Made by a program: the position numbers and the translations under genes | Source of the DNA: Burkholderiaceae bacterium | GTDB taxonomy: Bacteria > Pseudomonadota > Gammaproteobacteria > Burkholderiales > Burkholderiaceae_C | DNA: 64,000 nucleotides | Assembly: GCA_024235915.1 (NCBI GenBank) | Contig: JACKLO010000023.1 | Span: forward strand, 1-64,000 | Direction: 5' to 3' | The notes under the pieces: model-generated | Seen by the model: the letters and a program-made list of their open reading frames with translations, nothing else | Database searches by the model: none | Told to the model about the DNA's origin: nothing | In this document: positions 44,319-52,733 of the stretch, one piece after another | Layout: each line of letters begins with the position of its first letter | How positions within the stretch are numbered: the stretch's first letter is position 1

Positions 44319-46787
44319 ATGCTTGCCCCTTCATCCGCGTCGCCACGGCTGGACATCCAGCTCTTCGGACGCTTTGTCGTCCGGATCGACGACGTCGCGG
44401 TGGACGACCGGCGCTGGTCGCGGCGCGCCGCGCAGGCGCTGGTCAAGCTGCTGGCCTTGTCGGCACCGCACACGCTGCACCGGGAGCAGCTCATCGACCT
44501 GCTGTGGCCCGGCCAGACGCCGGAAGCCGGAGTCAACAGCCTGAACAAGGCGCTCCACGCGGCGCGCCGTGCGCTCGAGCCCGACCTGGCGCGCGGCGCG
44601 GCATCACGGTTCATCCTCACGCCGGGCAATCAGGTCGTGCTGGCGTCGCCCGGATCGCTTCGGGTCGACATGCACCGCTTCGAGTCGGCCGCGCACCTGG
44701 CCATCCGCGCACAGGACCCCCACGCGGCACGCGCCGCGCTGGCCTTGTATGCGGGTGCGCTGCTCATCGACGACCTCTACGAACCCTGGGCCCAGTCGCG
44801 GCGCGGCCTGATGCAGCAGCTGTACCGCAGCACCGCAATCACGGCGGCACGCCTGTTTGCACAGCGGCGCGATCCCGAACCGGGCATCGAGATCGCTCGG
44901 CGATTGGTGCTGGACGATCCTGCGGACGAGGCTGCGCACCTGGTGCTCCTGCAGTTGCATCTCGCCGCCGGGCAGCGCGGTCTGGCGCTGGACCAGTACG
45001 AGCTCGCGTGCACTGCGCTGGCCGCTGCAGACCTGCAACCCGGGCCGGACATGCAGGCCCTGGCCCGGGAACTCCTGCAACTGCCAGCCGCCTCGGGCCG
45101 CGGCGGGGTGGTGGCGGACGCCCTGGAGACCAGCGCCTCCGGCACCGGGGGCACCTGGTCGCCGCATGTGGAGCCGATCACCTTTCGCTCCGGCATCGTC
45201 AAGACCGCACGGCTGTGTCCGGATGGCCAATCGGTGCTGGTGTGTGCGAACTGGCAGGACGATCGTTTCGACCTGCACCGGCTGAACCTGACCACCGGCG
45301 AATCCGAGCCCCTGCCTTGGCACGACGTGGCGCTGATGGCCGTGTCGCCAGCCGGTGATCTGGTGCTGGGCCTGCGCCCGACGGTGCGCAACATCGCAAT
45401 CGATCTGTGCACGCTGGCGATCGTGCCGGCCGCCGGCGGCCCCGCGCAGGAACTGCTCGCCGGCGTGCAGTACGCCGACTGGCAGCCCGGCGCGACCCTG
45501 CCGATGGAGGACCCGTTGCAGGCCCTGGCCATCGTGCGCGACGTCGACGGCATGAGCCGCCTGGAATTCCCTGCCGGCACCGTGCGCCTGGCCTCGGCCG
45601 GCTGGATCAGCCACCCGCGTTTCTCGGCCGATGGGCGTCACCTGGCCTGCATCGAGCATCCGATCGACAACGACGACGAAGGTGACGTCGTGGTGATCGA
45701 CCTGGCCGAAGGGGGTGCATCGCGTGTGCTGGCGCGGGGCTTTCTGGGCGTGCAGGGCCTGGCCTGGCGGGATGGGCAGGTCTGGTTCACCGCGGCGCGC
45801 AAAGGCCAGGCGCGGTCGCTGCGCCGCGTGGCGCTGTCGGGCGAAGAGCAGCTGATGAGCCAGGACCTGGGCAACCTGAAACTTCACGACGCGGCGTCGA
45901 ACGGCCGTCTGCTGGTGGCCGCGGAACGGACGACGGTGGGCACGGTGGCCCGCCACGCCAATGATGCGGCCGAACGCGACATCAGCTGGCACGACCACAC
46001 CACGCCGCGCGACATCAGTGCCGATGGCCGCCTGCTGCTGGTGGATGAGGGCTACACCGCGGGGCGGCATAACTTCGGCGCCTACCTGCGCACACTGGAT
46101 GGCAGACGCACGCACGCCATCGCCGATGGGGTCCCGCTGGTGCTTTCGCCCGATGGCAGCACGGTGATCCTGCGGCAGCCGGCAGCACGCACCCGGCTCA
46201 CCGTGCTGGACGTCGCCACGCGCGCCTTGCGCCATCTGCCCAATGACGACGCGCAGCCTGTGGTGCACAGCGAGTTCGTGTCGTTCTTCCCGGACGGACG
46301 GCGCATCGTCTACGCCGCCAACCAGCTGGCGTCGGGACTGCGCATCTACGTGCAGGACATCGACGACGGTCTGCCGATGTGCCTGCGGCCCGACGACGCC
46401 GGGCTGCGCATGCCCTGGAACCGCGCCGTCTCGCCCGACGGCACCCGCATCGTGCTGCTCGACGCCGTGGACTGGTTGTGCGTGGTGCCGGCCAGGCCGG
46501 GTGCGGGCACGGTCCAGCGTCTGCCGCTGCGCGGCGCCGAGGTGCGTCTGGTGGCCTGGCATGAAGAGGCGCAGTCCATCTTCGTCTGCGACCAGGAGGG
46601 CGTGCCGGCGCAGGTCCAACGCTGCGACCTGAACACCGGGGAACGTCAGCCCTGGATGGCGCTGGCGCCGGCCGATGCGGGGCGCGTGCGGGCCATCCGG
46701 CGGCTCAGGATGACGGCCGATGGCCGCTCCTACGCCTATGCCTACGCCCGCGAGTCGTCAGACCTCTACCTGTTCGAGGACGATTGA
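44319..46787 (+). CDS. SARP/BTAD-type regulator with C-terminal beta-propeller
   Basis: An 822-residue protein. The N-terminal OmpR-like winged helix (DIQLFGRFVVRIDDVAVDDRRWSRRAAQALVKLLALS ... LIDLLWPGQTPEAGVNSLNKALHAARRAL) and the bacterial transcriptional activation domain (about 110-250) are typical of SARP proteins. From about 290 to the end, repeated strands with TolB/WD40 flavour (LCPDGQSVLVCANW, FSADGRHLACIEHP, ISADGRLLLVDEGY, FFPDGRRIVYAANQ, VSPDGTRIVLLDAV) suggest a propeller. The propeller may sense a ligand or partner. No SD site is seen, so the start is based on homology. Confidence 0.82.
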   Translation: MLAPSSASPRLDIQLFGRFVVRIDDVAVDDRRWSRRAAQALVKLLALSAPHTLHREQLIDLLWPGQTPEAGVNSLNKALHAARRALEPDLARGAASRFILTPGNQVVLASPGSLRVDMHRFESAAHLAIRAQDPHAARAALALYAGALLIDDLYEPWAQSRRGLMQQLYRSTAITAARLFAQRRDPEPGIEIARRLVLDDPADEAAHLVLLQLHLAAGQRGLALDQYELACTALAAADLQPGPDMQALARELLQLPAASGRGGVVADALETSASGTGGTWSPHVEPITFRSGIVKTARLCPDGQSVLVCANWQDDRFDLHRLNLTTGESEPLPWHDVALMAVSPAGDLVLGLRPTVRNIAIDLCTLAIVPAAGGPAQELLAGVQYADWQPGATLPMEDPLQALAIVRDVDGMSRLEFPAGTVRLASAGWISHPRFSADGRHLACIEHPIDNDDEGDVVVIDLAEGGASRVLARGFLGVQGLAWRDGQVWFTAARKGQARSLRRVALSGEEQLMSQDLGNLKLHDAASNGRLLVAAERTTVGTVARHANDAAERDISWHDHTTPRDISADGRLLLVDEGYTAGRHNFGAYLRTLDGRRTHAIADGVPLVLSPDGSTVILRQPAARTRLTVLDVATRALRHLPNDDAQPVVHSEFVSFFPDGRRIVYAANQLASGLRIYVQDIDDGLPMCLRPDDAGLRMPWNRAVSPDGTRIVLLDAVDWLCVVPARPGAGTVQRLPLRGAEVRLVAWHEEAQSIFVCDQEGVPAQVQRCDLNTGERQPWMALAPADAGRVRAIRRLRMTADGRSYAYAYARESSDLYLFEDD

Positions 46788-46849
46788 ACGGCGGCCTCGA
46801 CACGGTGTTCCGGTGAGCCCTTGTGGTCCAGGCTGCTGCGTATCCAGGC

Positions 46850-48730
46850 ATGACTGTTCTGACGCCCGCATTGCTTCAGCTTCCCTGGCATCGGCCCCGA
46901 CGGTGCGCGCGACGCGCGTCGCCGCGGTGGCCAACGGCACTTTTCGCCCTTGGGGTCCTCGGTCTTCTGACCTCGGCGGCCCCGGCGGCCCCGGCCACGG
47001 GCACGCCCACCCGCGCCGCAGCCACGACGGCCACATCGGAGGCCGCGGCGGCCTCGGCGGCCGCACCCGCGGCGTCCGCTGCCACCCCGGACAGCGCGCC
47101 TGCGGTGGCGTTCCAGTTCTGGTTGCCCGGCGACCCCGCGGTGCCCTGGGCCGACCTGGCCTATGCCGACGCACCCGACGACGCACCCCTGCAGGCACCG
47201 GTGCTGCGGCAGGAAACGCGCACGGCACTGGTCGAGCCGGGCAACCCGGTGTTCCTGCCCGAGGCCGAGAAGGTGCTGCTGGCCGAAGTCGAGGCGCTGG
47301 TGAAGGCCGACCAGGGCGAGCAGGCACGTGAACGGTACACAGCGCTGCTGACGCAGGTCGGTGGCGGCCAGGCCGAACTGGGCCTGGCCAACCTGCACCT
47401 GGTCGGTCAAGCCGGTGTGGCCCGCGACGTGGCGCTCGGCCTGCAATGGCTGGAGCGCGCCGCGCAGAAGGCGCCGCCGTTCTACTTCCATCTGGGCGAC
47501 ATCCTCTACCGCGGGCGCGGCGACGTGGCGGCGTCGCCGGAGGCTGCAGCGCGGGCCTGGAACCGCGGCCTGCGGCGGGGTTGCGGCCGCTGCGCCACCA
47601 GCCTGCTGGACTTCTGGCTGGGCCGCCGGCAGGGCGTCACCATTGCGGATGCCGACGCCTTTGCCTTTGCCGTCTGGGCGGCCGACGTGGGCAGTCTCCA
47701 GGGTCTTCCCGACCTGGAAAAGGTGGTGACGACGCTGGCGCAGGAGGGCCCGCGCCAGCTGCCCGCCGCTGTGGCCCTGGCCGACAAGGCGCAGGCGCTG
47801 GCGGGCACGCTGGATCACCGCTTCGGTGGCCTGGCGGCGGCCACCTTCGGCAGCTACCGCACGGGTCTGGTCAATGCGCGTTGGGCCGACGTGCTGGCCA
47901 TGGTGGATCGGGGTGACGGCGCCAAGGCCCTGCTGCGCGTGCTGGGCGTGAACCGCTTCACCGACCGCCAGTTCGGCCCCTTCCTGCTCCAGTACCACAG
48001 CGAGGCTCAGGCCAGCGACGCGCTGCGCAAGGGTGTGGGCGACCCGGCGATGCAGCTGATGCTGCAGTACGGCCTGGGCTGGGGCGTGTTGGCGCTCGCG
48101 CCAGAGGCTGGCCTGAGCGTGGCCCGTGGCGAGCAGACCCTGACCATCCAAGGTGGCGGCAAGCTGGCCAAGGGTGAACGCTTCAAGCGCCAGGACCTGC
48201 CCACGCTGGTGGCGCTGACGGGCCGGCAAGGCCTGTCGACCGCGGCGCTTCAGGCAGAAATCGCGCTCGGCGAGCAGCGCGTGGCCGCGGCGGCGTCACT
48301 GACGACAGCGCAGCGCTGTGTCAGCCACACCATCTACCGTGCAAAAGACGGCACCCGGGACAAGGCGCGCCGCGATGCCATTCGCAGCTACAAGGACACC
48401 GGCAGCTTCATCACCAGCTGCCTGACCCAGCTGCGCACGGCCGCCCAGCTGAATCCGCAGGACCGCCAGGTGCAGGGCTGGCTTCAGGACATCCGTGACT
48501 ACACGATCCTGCGCGACGAACGGATCGCTCGCCACATCGCCGAACAGGACGCGCTCGACCGCCAACGCGCCGCCAGTTCGCAGGCCGCGGCGGCGGCAGC
48601 GGCGCGCGACGCCGCCCGGCCCACAGTGGGCAGCCTGGGTTCCGGGGCCACATCGGCACCCCGGGCCAAGCCCTGCCGCTGGAAGACCTACAGCGGCTAC
48701 GGCGGCGGCCGGGTGTGCGTGACGGAGTGA
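46850..48730 (+). CDS. Sel1/TPR-like exported protein of unknown function
   Basis: A 626-residue protein. A long N terminus with a hydrophobic, Ala/Pro-rich segment (TALFALGVLGLLTSAAPAAPA) suggests export or membrane attachment. The centre has Sel1-like helical repeats (ARERYTALLTQVGGGQAELGLANLHLVGQAGVARDVALGLQWLERAAQK), and several Cys residues are present (LRRGCGRCATSLL, TAQRCVSH, PCRWKTYSGYGGGRVCVTE). The final domain is helical with RDERIARHIAEQDALDRQRA. It is 62 bases after the SARP gene and may be co-transcribed. No catalytic motif is recognisable. Confidence 0.65.
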   Translation: MTVLTPALLQLPWHRPRRCARRASPRWPTALFALGVLGLLTSAAPAAPATGTPTRAAATTATSEAAAASAAAPAASAATPDSAPAVAFQFWLPGDPAVPWADLAYADAPDDAPLQAPVLRQETRTALVEPGNPVFLPEAEKVLLAEVEALVKADQGEQARERYTALLTQVGGGQAELGLANLHLVGQAGVARDVALGLQWLERAAQKAPPFYFHLGDILYRGRGDVAASPEAAARAWNRGLRRGCGRCATSLLDFWLGRRQGVTIADADAFAFAVWAADVGSLQGLPDLEKVVTTLAQEGPRQLPAAVALADKAQALAGTLDHRFGGLAAATFGSYRTGLVNARWADVLAMVDRGDGAKALLRVLGVNRFTDRQFGPFLLQYHSEAQASDALRKGVGDPAMQLMLQYGLGWGVLALAPEAGLSVARGEQTLTIQGGGKLAKGERFKRQDLPTLVALTGRQGLSTAALQAEIALGEQRVAAAASLTTAQRCVSHTIYRAKDGTRDKARRDAIRSYKDTGSFITSCLTQLRTAAQLNPQDRQVQGWLQDIRDYTILRDERIARHIAEQDALDRQRAASSQAAAAAAARDAARPTVGSLGSGATSAPRAKPCRWKTYSGYGGGRVCVTE

Positions 48731-48755
48731 CCCCGCCCGGCGCGCCGGCGCGGGG
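48731..48755. terminator. strong GC hairpin between convergent genes
   Basis: CCCCGC and GCGGGG flank an inner palindrome CCGGCGCGCCGG (48737-48748). It fills the 28-base gap between the Sel1-like gene and the convergent aldolase gene and could stop transcription in both directions. There is no T-run. Confidence 0.55.
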
Positions 48756-48758
48756 CCG

Positions 48759-49526
48759 TCAGTCGGCGTAGCCCGGCATTTCGCGGTCCAGTCGACGCCG
48801 CAGCGCCGGCCACACCAGCGCCGACCCTTGGCCGCGTGTGGCCACCTTGGCCGCGGCCGACGCACCCTGGATCACGGCCGGGTCCACCATCGTCAGCGGC
48901 GCGCCGCCGGCCATGGCCATCACCTGGATCTGGCACGACACCTCCAGCAGGTACATCGCCAGGAACGCATCGGGCACGGTGGCGCCCACGGTCAGCAGGC
49001 CGTGGTTGCGCAGGATGAGGTTGGTGCGGTCGCCGAGGTCGGCCTGCAGGCGGGCCTTCTCGTCGTCACGCACGGCCAGGCCTTCGTAGTCGTGATAGGC
49101 CAGCGAGCCCACCACCAGGCTCGCCTGTTGCGAGATCGGCAGCAGCCCGTCGCGCTGCGCGCTCACGGCCACGCCGGCACGCGTGTGGGTGTGCAGCACG
49201 CACTGCACGTCGGGCCGCGCCGCGTGCACCGCACTGTGGATCACGAAGCCGGCCGGGTTGACCGGGTGCGGTGAGTCGATGACCTTGCTGCACTGGTCGT
49301 CCACCTTCACCAGCGACGAGGCGGTGATCTCGTCGAACATCAGCCCGTAGGGGTTGATGAGGAAGTGGTGCTCCGGCCCCGGCACGCGGGCGCTGATGTG
49401 CGTGAAGACCAGGTCGCTCCAGCCATGAAGCGCCACCAGCCGGTAGCAGGCGGCGAGGTCCACACGCAGGGCCCACTCCTCGGGGCTCACCTTTTCGCGC
49501 ACGCTGGGGTCGGCAAACGGACTCAT
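48759..49526 (-). CDS. class II aldolase/adducin family protein
   Basis: A 255-residue protein starting MSPFADPSVREKVSPEEWAL with GGGAG seven bases before it. It has HGWSDLVFTHISARVPGPEH, the metal-binding HxH in VLHTHTRAGVAVSAQ and a third His in LRNHGLLTVGATVPDAF. VFTHISARVPG and DPAVIQ resemble class II aldolases of unknown substrate in Burkholderiales. It lies ~100 bases after ureD on the same strand, in the place where ureA would normally be. It is only distantly similar to the class II aldolase at 4098. Confidence 0.82.
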   Translation of the reverse strand: MSPFADPSVREKVSPEEWALRVDLAACYRLVALHGWSDLVFTHISARVPGPEHHFLINPYGLMFDEITASSLVKVDDQCSKVIDSPHPVNPAGFVIHSAVHAARPDVQCVLHTHTRAGVAVSAQRDGLLPISQQASLVVGSLAYHDYEGLAVRDDEKARLQADLGDRTNLILRNHGLLTVGATVPDAFLAMYLLEVSCQIQVMAMAGGAPLTMVDPAVIQGASAAAKVATRGQGSALVWPALRRRLDREMPGYAD

Positions 49527-49626
49527 CGGGTACTCCCGCAACTGAGGCTGAATTCACTGAACGGCGCAGCATGCGCCGTGAGCACCGGCCTGTGAAGCCC
49601 GGCGCGGGTAGTCCCGGGGTGGCGCC

Positions 49627-50451
49627 TCAAGTGCGCCAGATGCGCGGCGGGTGGGGCGCCAGTGACCAGGCGATCTGGCGCCAGGCGGCCCGCACGGCCT
49701 GCAGCAGCTGCATGGCCGGCTCCACACGCGGCGCCAGCACGCGCAACAGCACCAGGCGCGGGTCGGGTGCCGTGGCGCCGATGGCCAGGCCCGCCGTTGC
49801 AGGTGACGAGCGTGCAGCGTCGAGCAGTGCTTCGCGTTGCTCGGCCGGCCAGGCGGTGCCGGCAGCCACCCAGGCCGTGGCCAGCACACGATGCCCGGCC
49901 CAGCCCAGGGGCGAATCCAGCAGCCGCTGGTCCTCGCCGTCCACGGTGCCCTGGTCGAGCCAGACGCCGGGCCAGTGCAGCTGCTGGGTGAAGCGGCCAT
50001 GGTCGAACGCCTCGCCGCCGGCGGGCAGGCCGAGCGCCAGCACGTCCCAGCCGATCATCTGCGCGCCGGGGGCCAGGTCCAACCGCACGTCGTTGCGGGC
50101 GTGGCAGCCCCGGTAGGCGATGGTCTCCAGCGGCAGCCATTCCAGGCGTGCGCCGTCGTCCACCCGCAGGTGTGCGCGCTGCACGGCCTGCGGCCCGGCG
50201 CTGCGGTAGAACTTGGCCGCGCCGGGCGTCGTGACCAGCGCGTGCGTGCCGGCGGTGGCGTGCAGGTCGGTGGCCAGCACGTCCCCACCGACGATGCCGC
50301 CGGGCGGATGCACCACCACGTGATGGCAGATGGCCTCGCCTTCCGGGTACAGGGCCTGCAGTACCCGCAAGGGGCCCTCGTGACGGTCGTGCGCCACCGT
50401 GCGGCCGCCATCGCGCCGGTAATGCAGCGCCAGATGGGCGGTCCAGACCAT
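49627..50451 (-). CDS. ureD: urease accessory protein UreD
   Basis: A 274-residue protein starting at MVWTAHLALHYRRDGGRTVA. UreD signatures are HHVVVHPPGGIVGGDVLATD, HALVTTPGAAKFYRSAG, LEWLPLETIAYRGC, QMIGWDVLALGLP and WAGHRVLATAWVA. UreD (UreH) binds apo-urease and with UreF and UreG delivers nickel. In most bacteria ureD stands directly before ureA, or after urtE; here neither neighbour is a urease gene. No strong ribosome-binding site is visible and the frame continues far upstream, so the start is by homology. Confidence 0.92.
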   Translation of the reverse strand: MVWTAHLALHYRRDGGRTVAHDRHEGPLRVLQALYPEGEAICHHVVVHPPGGIVGGDVLATDLHATAGTHALVTTPGAAKFYRSAGPQAVQRAHLRVDDGARLEWLPLETIAYRGCHARNDVRLDLAPGAQMIGWDVLALGLPAGGEAFDHGRFTQQLHWPGVWLDQGTVDGEDQRLLDSPLGWAGHRVLATAWVAAGTAWPAEQREALLDAARSSPATAGLAIGATAPDPRLVLLRVLAPRVEPAMQLLQAVRAAWRQIAWSLAPHPPRIWRT

Positions 50452-50532
50452 GCCGGCAGTGTATCGGCCGTCATTCAAGTCGATGGGCCGCGCGCCGATA
50501 CCGATGGCATCGAAAACCTCCTCGGGTGAAGC

Positions 50533-51240
50533 ATGGACAGCTCGATCTGGCGCCATCGCGCGCTCGCGGCATTTGGCCTGACGGCGGCCACGTTGGCGCA
50601 CGCCGGCCTGCCGCTGTTGTCGGAGGACGCCGGCATCCTGGGCGGCGGTGGTGAGTGTGAGGTCGAAGCGGTGGCGGCGTCGGTGCGCGAGGCCGGGTCG
50701 AGCGCCCTGGAACATGCACTGGGGCTGGCCTGCGGCACCGGCTCCCGCTGGCAATGGGGCCTTGGCGTGGCCCGGGCGCGCGCCGATGGGGCCACCGCGC
50801 GTGGCTTGGCGCTGGGGGGCAAGGTCCTGCTGTGGGCGCCGTCGGAAGACGCCGCCGTCGTGCTGGCGCCGAACTTCGGCTGGGCCGACGACGGCAACGG
50901 CTGGCAGCACGCCAGCCAGGACTTCAACCTCGTCTACAGCGGCCCCTTGGCGCCGGACTGGACGCTGCACCTGAACCTGGGGCACGGGCGTGACCGCCTG
51001 GCCGATGAACGCAGCACCGGCTGGTCGGTGGCGGCGGAGCATGCCGGCTTCGCCGCCGGCGGCCTGGTGCTGGCTCCGATGGCCGATCTGGCCGGCGACG
51101 ACCGCGGTGCGCCTTGGTGGAACCTGGGCTTGCGGGCCACTGTCATCGAGGGCCAGCTGTGGCTGGCGGCGTCGTACGCGCGGCAGATGGACTCAGGCCG
51201 GGCTCGGCTCGCGACGCTGAGTGTGAAGCTGGCGTTCTGA
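50533..51240 (+). CDS. exported protein, probably beta-rich, unknown function
   Basis: A 235-residue protein with a signal peptide (MDSSIWRHRALAAFGLTAAT, cleavage near AHA). The mature part begins LPLLSEDAGILGGGGECEVEAVA and is made of alternating strands (WQWGLGVARARADG, FGWADDGNGWQHASQDFNLVYSG, LHLNLGHGRDRLADERSTGW, LWLAASYARQMDSG), ending in VKLAF, a terminal Phe as in outer-membrane barrels. It is probably a small outer-membrane barrel. It is divergent from ureD and starts 81 bases away, so co-regulation with ureD is possible. Function is unknown. Confidence 0.6.
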   Translation: MDSSIWRHRALAAFGLTAATLAHAGLPLLSEDAGILGGGGECEVEAVAASVREAGSSALEHALGLACGTGSRWQWGLGVARARADGATARGLALGGKVLLWAPSEDAAVVLAPNFGWADDGNGWQHASQDFNLVYSGPLAPDWTLHLNLGHGRDRLADERSTGWSVAAEHAGFAAGGLVLAPMADLAGDDRGAPWWNLGLRATVIEGQLWLAASYARQMDSGRARLATLSVKLAF

Positions 51241-51354
51241 GCCCCCTTGGCCGGGCTTGCCAGGCCCAGCCCCCGCAGGGCGCAAGGAAACCTGGGGCCG
51301 CCCGGTGTTTCCGTGAGAGACGGCAGCGGCCAAGGCGGCCGCCGGGATGCACCT

Positions 51355-52323
51355 TCAGGGCAGCACCAGCACCTTGCCCGGGGCGCCTTGTTCCACCGCT
51401 TCGTGGGCCGCGGCAATGTCGTCCAGCGGGTACACCAGCGGCTTCGGGTGACGCAGGCTGCCTCGCCCAAGCAAGTCGGTGATGCCGTCGATCGTCACGC
51501 GCAGCGCCTCGTCGGGCAGCCGGTAGACGATGAAGAAGCGCACGTCCACGAAGCCCAGGATCAGCGGCCGGAACGGCAAGGCCATGTCGGCCTGACCTGA
51601 GCCGTAGACCACCACTTGGCCGCCAAAGGCCAGCCAGTCGCCCCAGTGGCGGGCGTTGGCCGCGGCGTCGACCTCGACAATGGCGTCCGCGCCGCGGCCG
51701 TCATTCAGCGCCTTGACGCGGGCCGCCACGTCCTCGCGCCGGTAGTCGATGGTGGCGTCGGCGCCGGCCTCGCGCGCCAGGGCCGCCTTGGCCTCGCTGC
51801 TGACGAGGGCGATGACGCGCGCCCCGGCGGCGCGCGCCAGCTGCGTCACGTACAGCCCCACGGCACCGGCCGCACCCGGCACCAGCACCGTGCGGCCGAG
51901 CAATGCGCCCAGCTGCGCCACGGCGTGAAAGGCCGTCATGAGCGGGATGCCGATGGACGCGCCGGTGTTGAAGTCCACGCTGTCGGGCAAGGGCACCGCC
52001 TGCCGCGCCGGCAGGGCCATGGCCTCGGCCGCCGTGCCCGCCGCGCGGCCCCACTGGCCATTCCACACCCACACCCGTTGGCCCACGCGCGCCGGGTCCA
52101 CACCCTCGCCCACGGCATCGATGGTGCCGGCACCGTCGCTGTGCGGCACCACCCATGGAAACTCCATGCCCGGGCGGGCCCGGGTCTTGACGTCCGAAGG
52201 GTTGACGCCAGACGCCGCGATGCGAACGCGCACTTCGCCGGGTGCAGGCTCAGGCAAAGGCAGGTCTTCCAGGCGCAGGACGTCGCGGGCGAGGCCCTTG
52301 GTGCGGTAGACGGCGGCTTTCAT
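51355..52323 (-). CDS. MDR-family NADPH:quinone oxidoreductase-like enzyme
   Basis: A 322-residue medium-chain reductase, MKAAVYRTKGLARDVLRLED. The N-terminal GroES-like domain has RVRIAASGVNPSDVKTRA and VPHSDGAGTIDAVGEGVD. The Rossmann domain has VLVPGAAGAVGLYVTQLARAAGARVIAL. The zinc-binding cysteines of alcohol dehydrogenases are absent, which fits zeta-crystallin-type quinone reductases using NADPH. The C-terminal PLDDIAAAHEAVEQGAPGKVLVL is typical. It is convergent with the exported protein gene at 50533. Confidence 0.87.
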   Translation of the reverse strand: MKAAVYRTKGLARDVLRLEDLPLPEPAPGEVRVRIAASGVNPSDVKTRARPGMEFPWVVPHSDGAGTIDAVGEGVDPARVGQRVWVWNGQWGRAAGTAAEAMALPARQAVPLPDSVDFNTGASIGIPLMTAFHAVAQLGALLGRTVLVPGAAGAVGLYVTQLARAAGARVIALVSSEAKAALAREAGADATIDYRREDVAARVKALNDGRGADAIVEVDAAANARHWGDWLAFGGQVVVYGSGQADMALPFRPLILGFVDVRFFIVYRLPDEALRVTIDGITDLLGRGSLRHPKPLVYPLDDIAAAHEAVEQGAPGKVLVLP

Positions 52324-52733
52324 GGGTGGGTGGCAGGCTGCAGGGCGTCAGGTGCGGCCGCAACGGCATGTCGCGGCGGCCGGGGGCAAGATGTCTTGAT
52401 CATCGCAGCTTCACCGGTGCCGATGTGTCCGCCAGGGATTGCACGCGGAGATGCGGGAAAACCCGCCGATCGGTTTGGCAGCCGGGTCCGGCACCGTCCC
52501 CGGTTTGCCTCCGGTCAAGCGCCGTCGCGGCGATCGAGCGCCTGACGCGCCAGCTTGGTGCCCGGCCAGCCCCCTGAACGCGGGGTCATCCCAAAAAGGG
52601 AGGTGGTGGGTGGTCACGGGCGGGTAGTAGAACGCGTCATCGCATTCGCATGCATGTGTTTCAGGGTCGTTGCCAGGGTGTCGCCATCTGATACCCAGCC
52701 ATCGCGCGGCCCACCTCAACCGCGGCCACTGCC
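52324..52733. other. 410-base region before the giant gene; no gene recognised
   Basis: This region separates the divergent oxidoreductase gene from the giant gene. It is slightly less GC-rich at 52620-52670, which could hold a promoter, but no -10/-35 pair or known riboswitch can be named. The bases just before 52734 contain no obvious ribosome-binding site. Confidence 0.5.
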
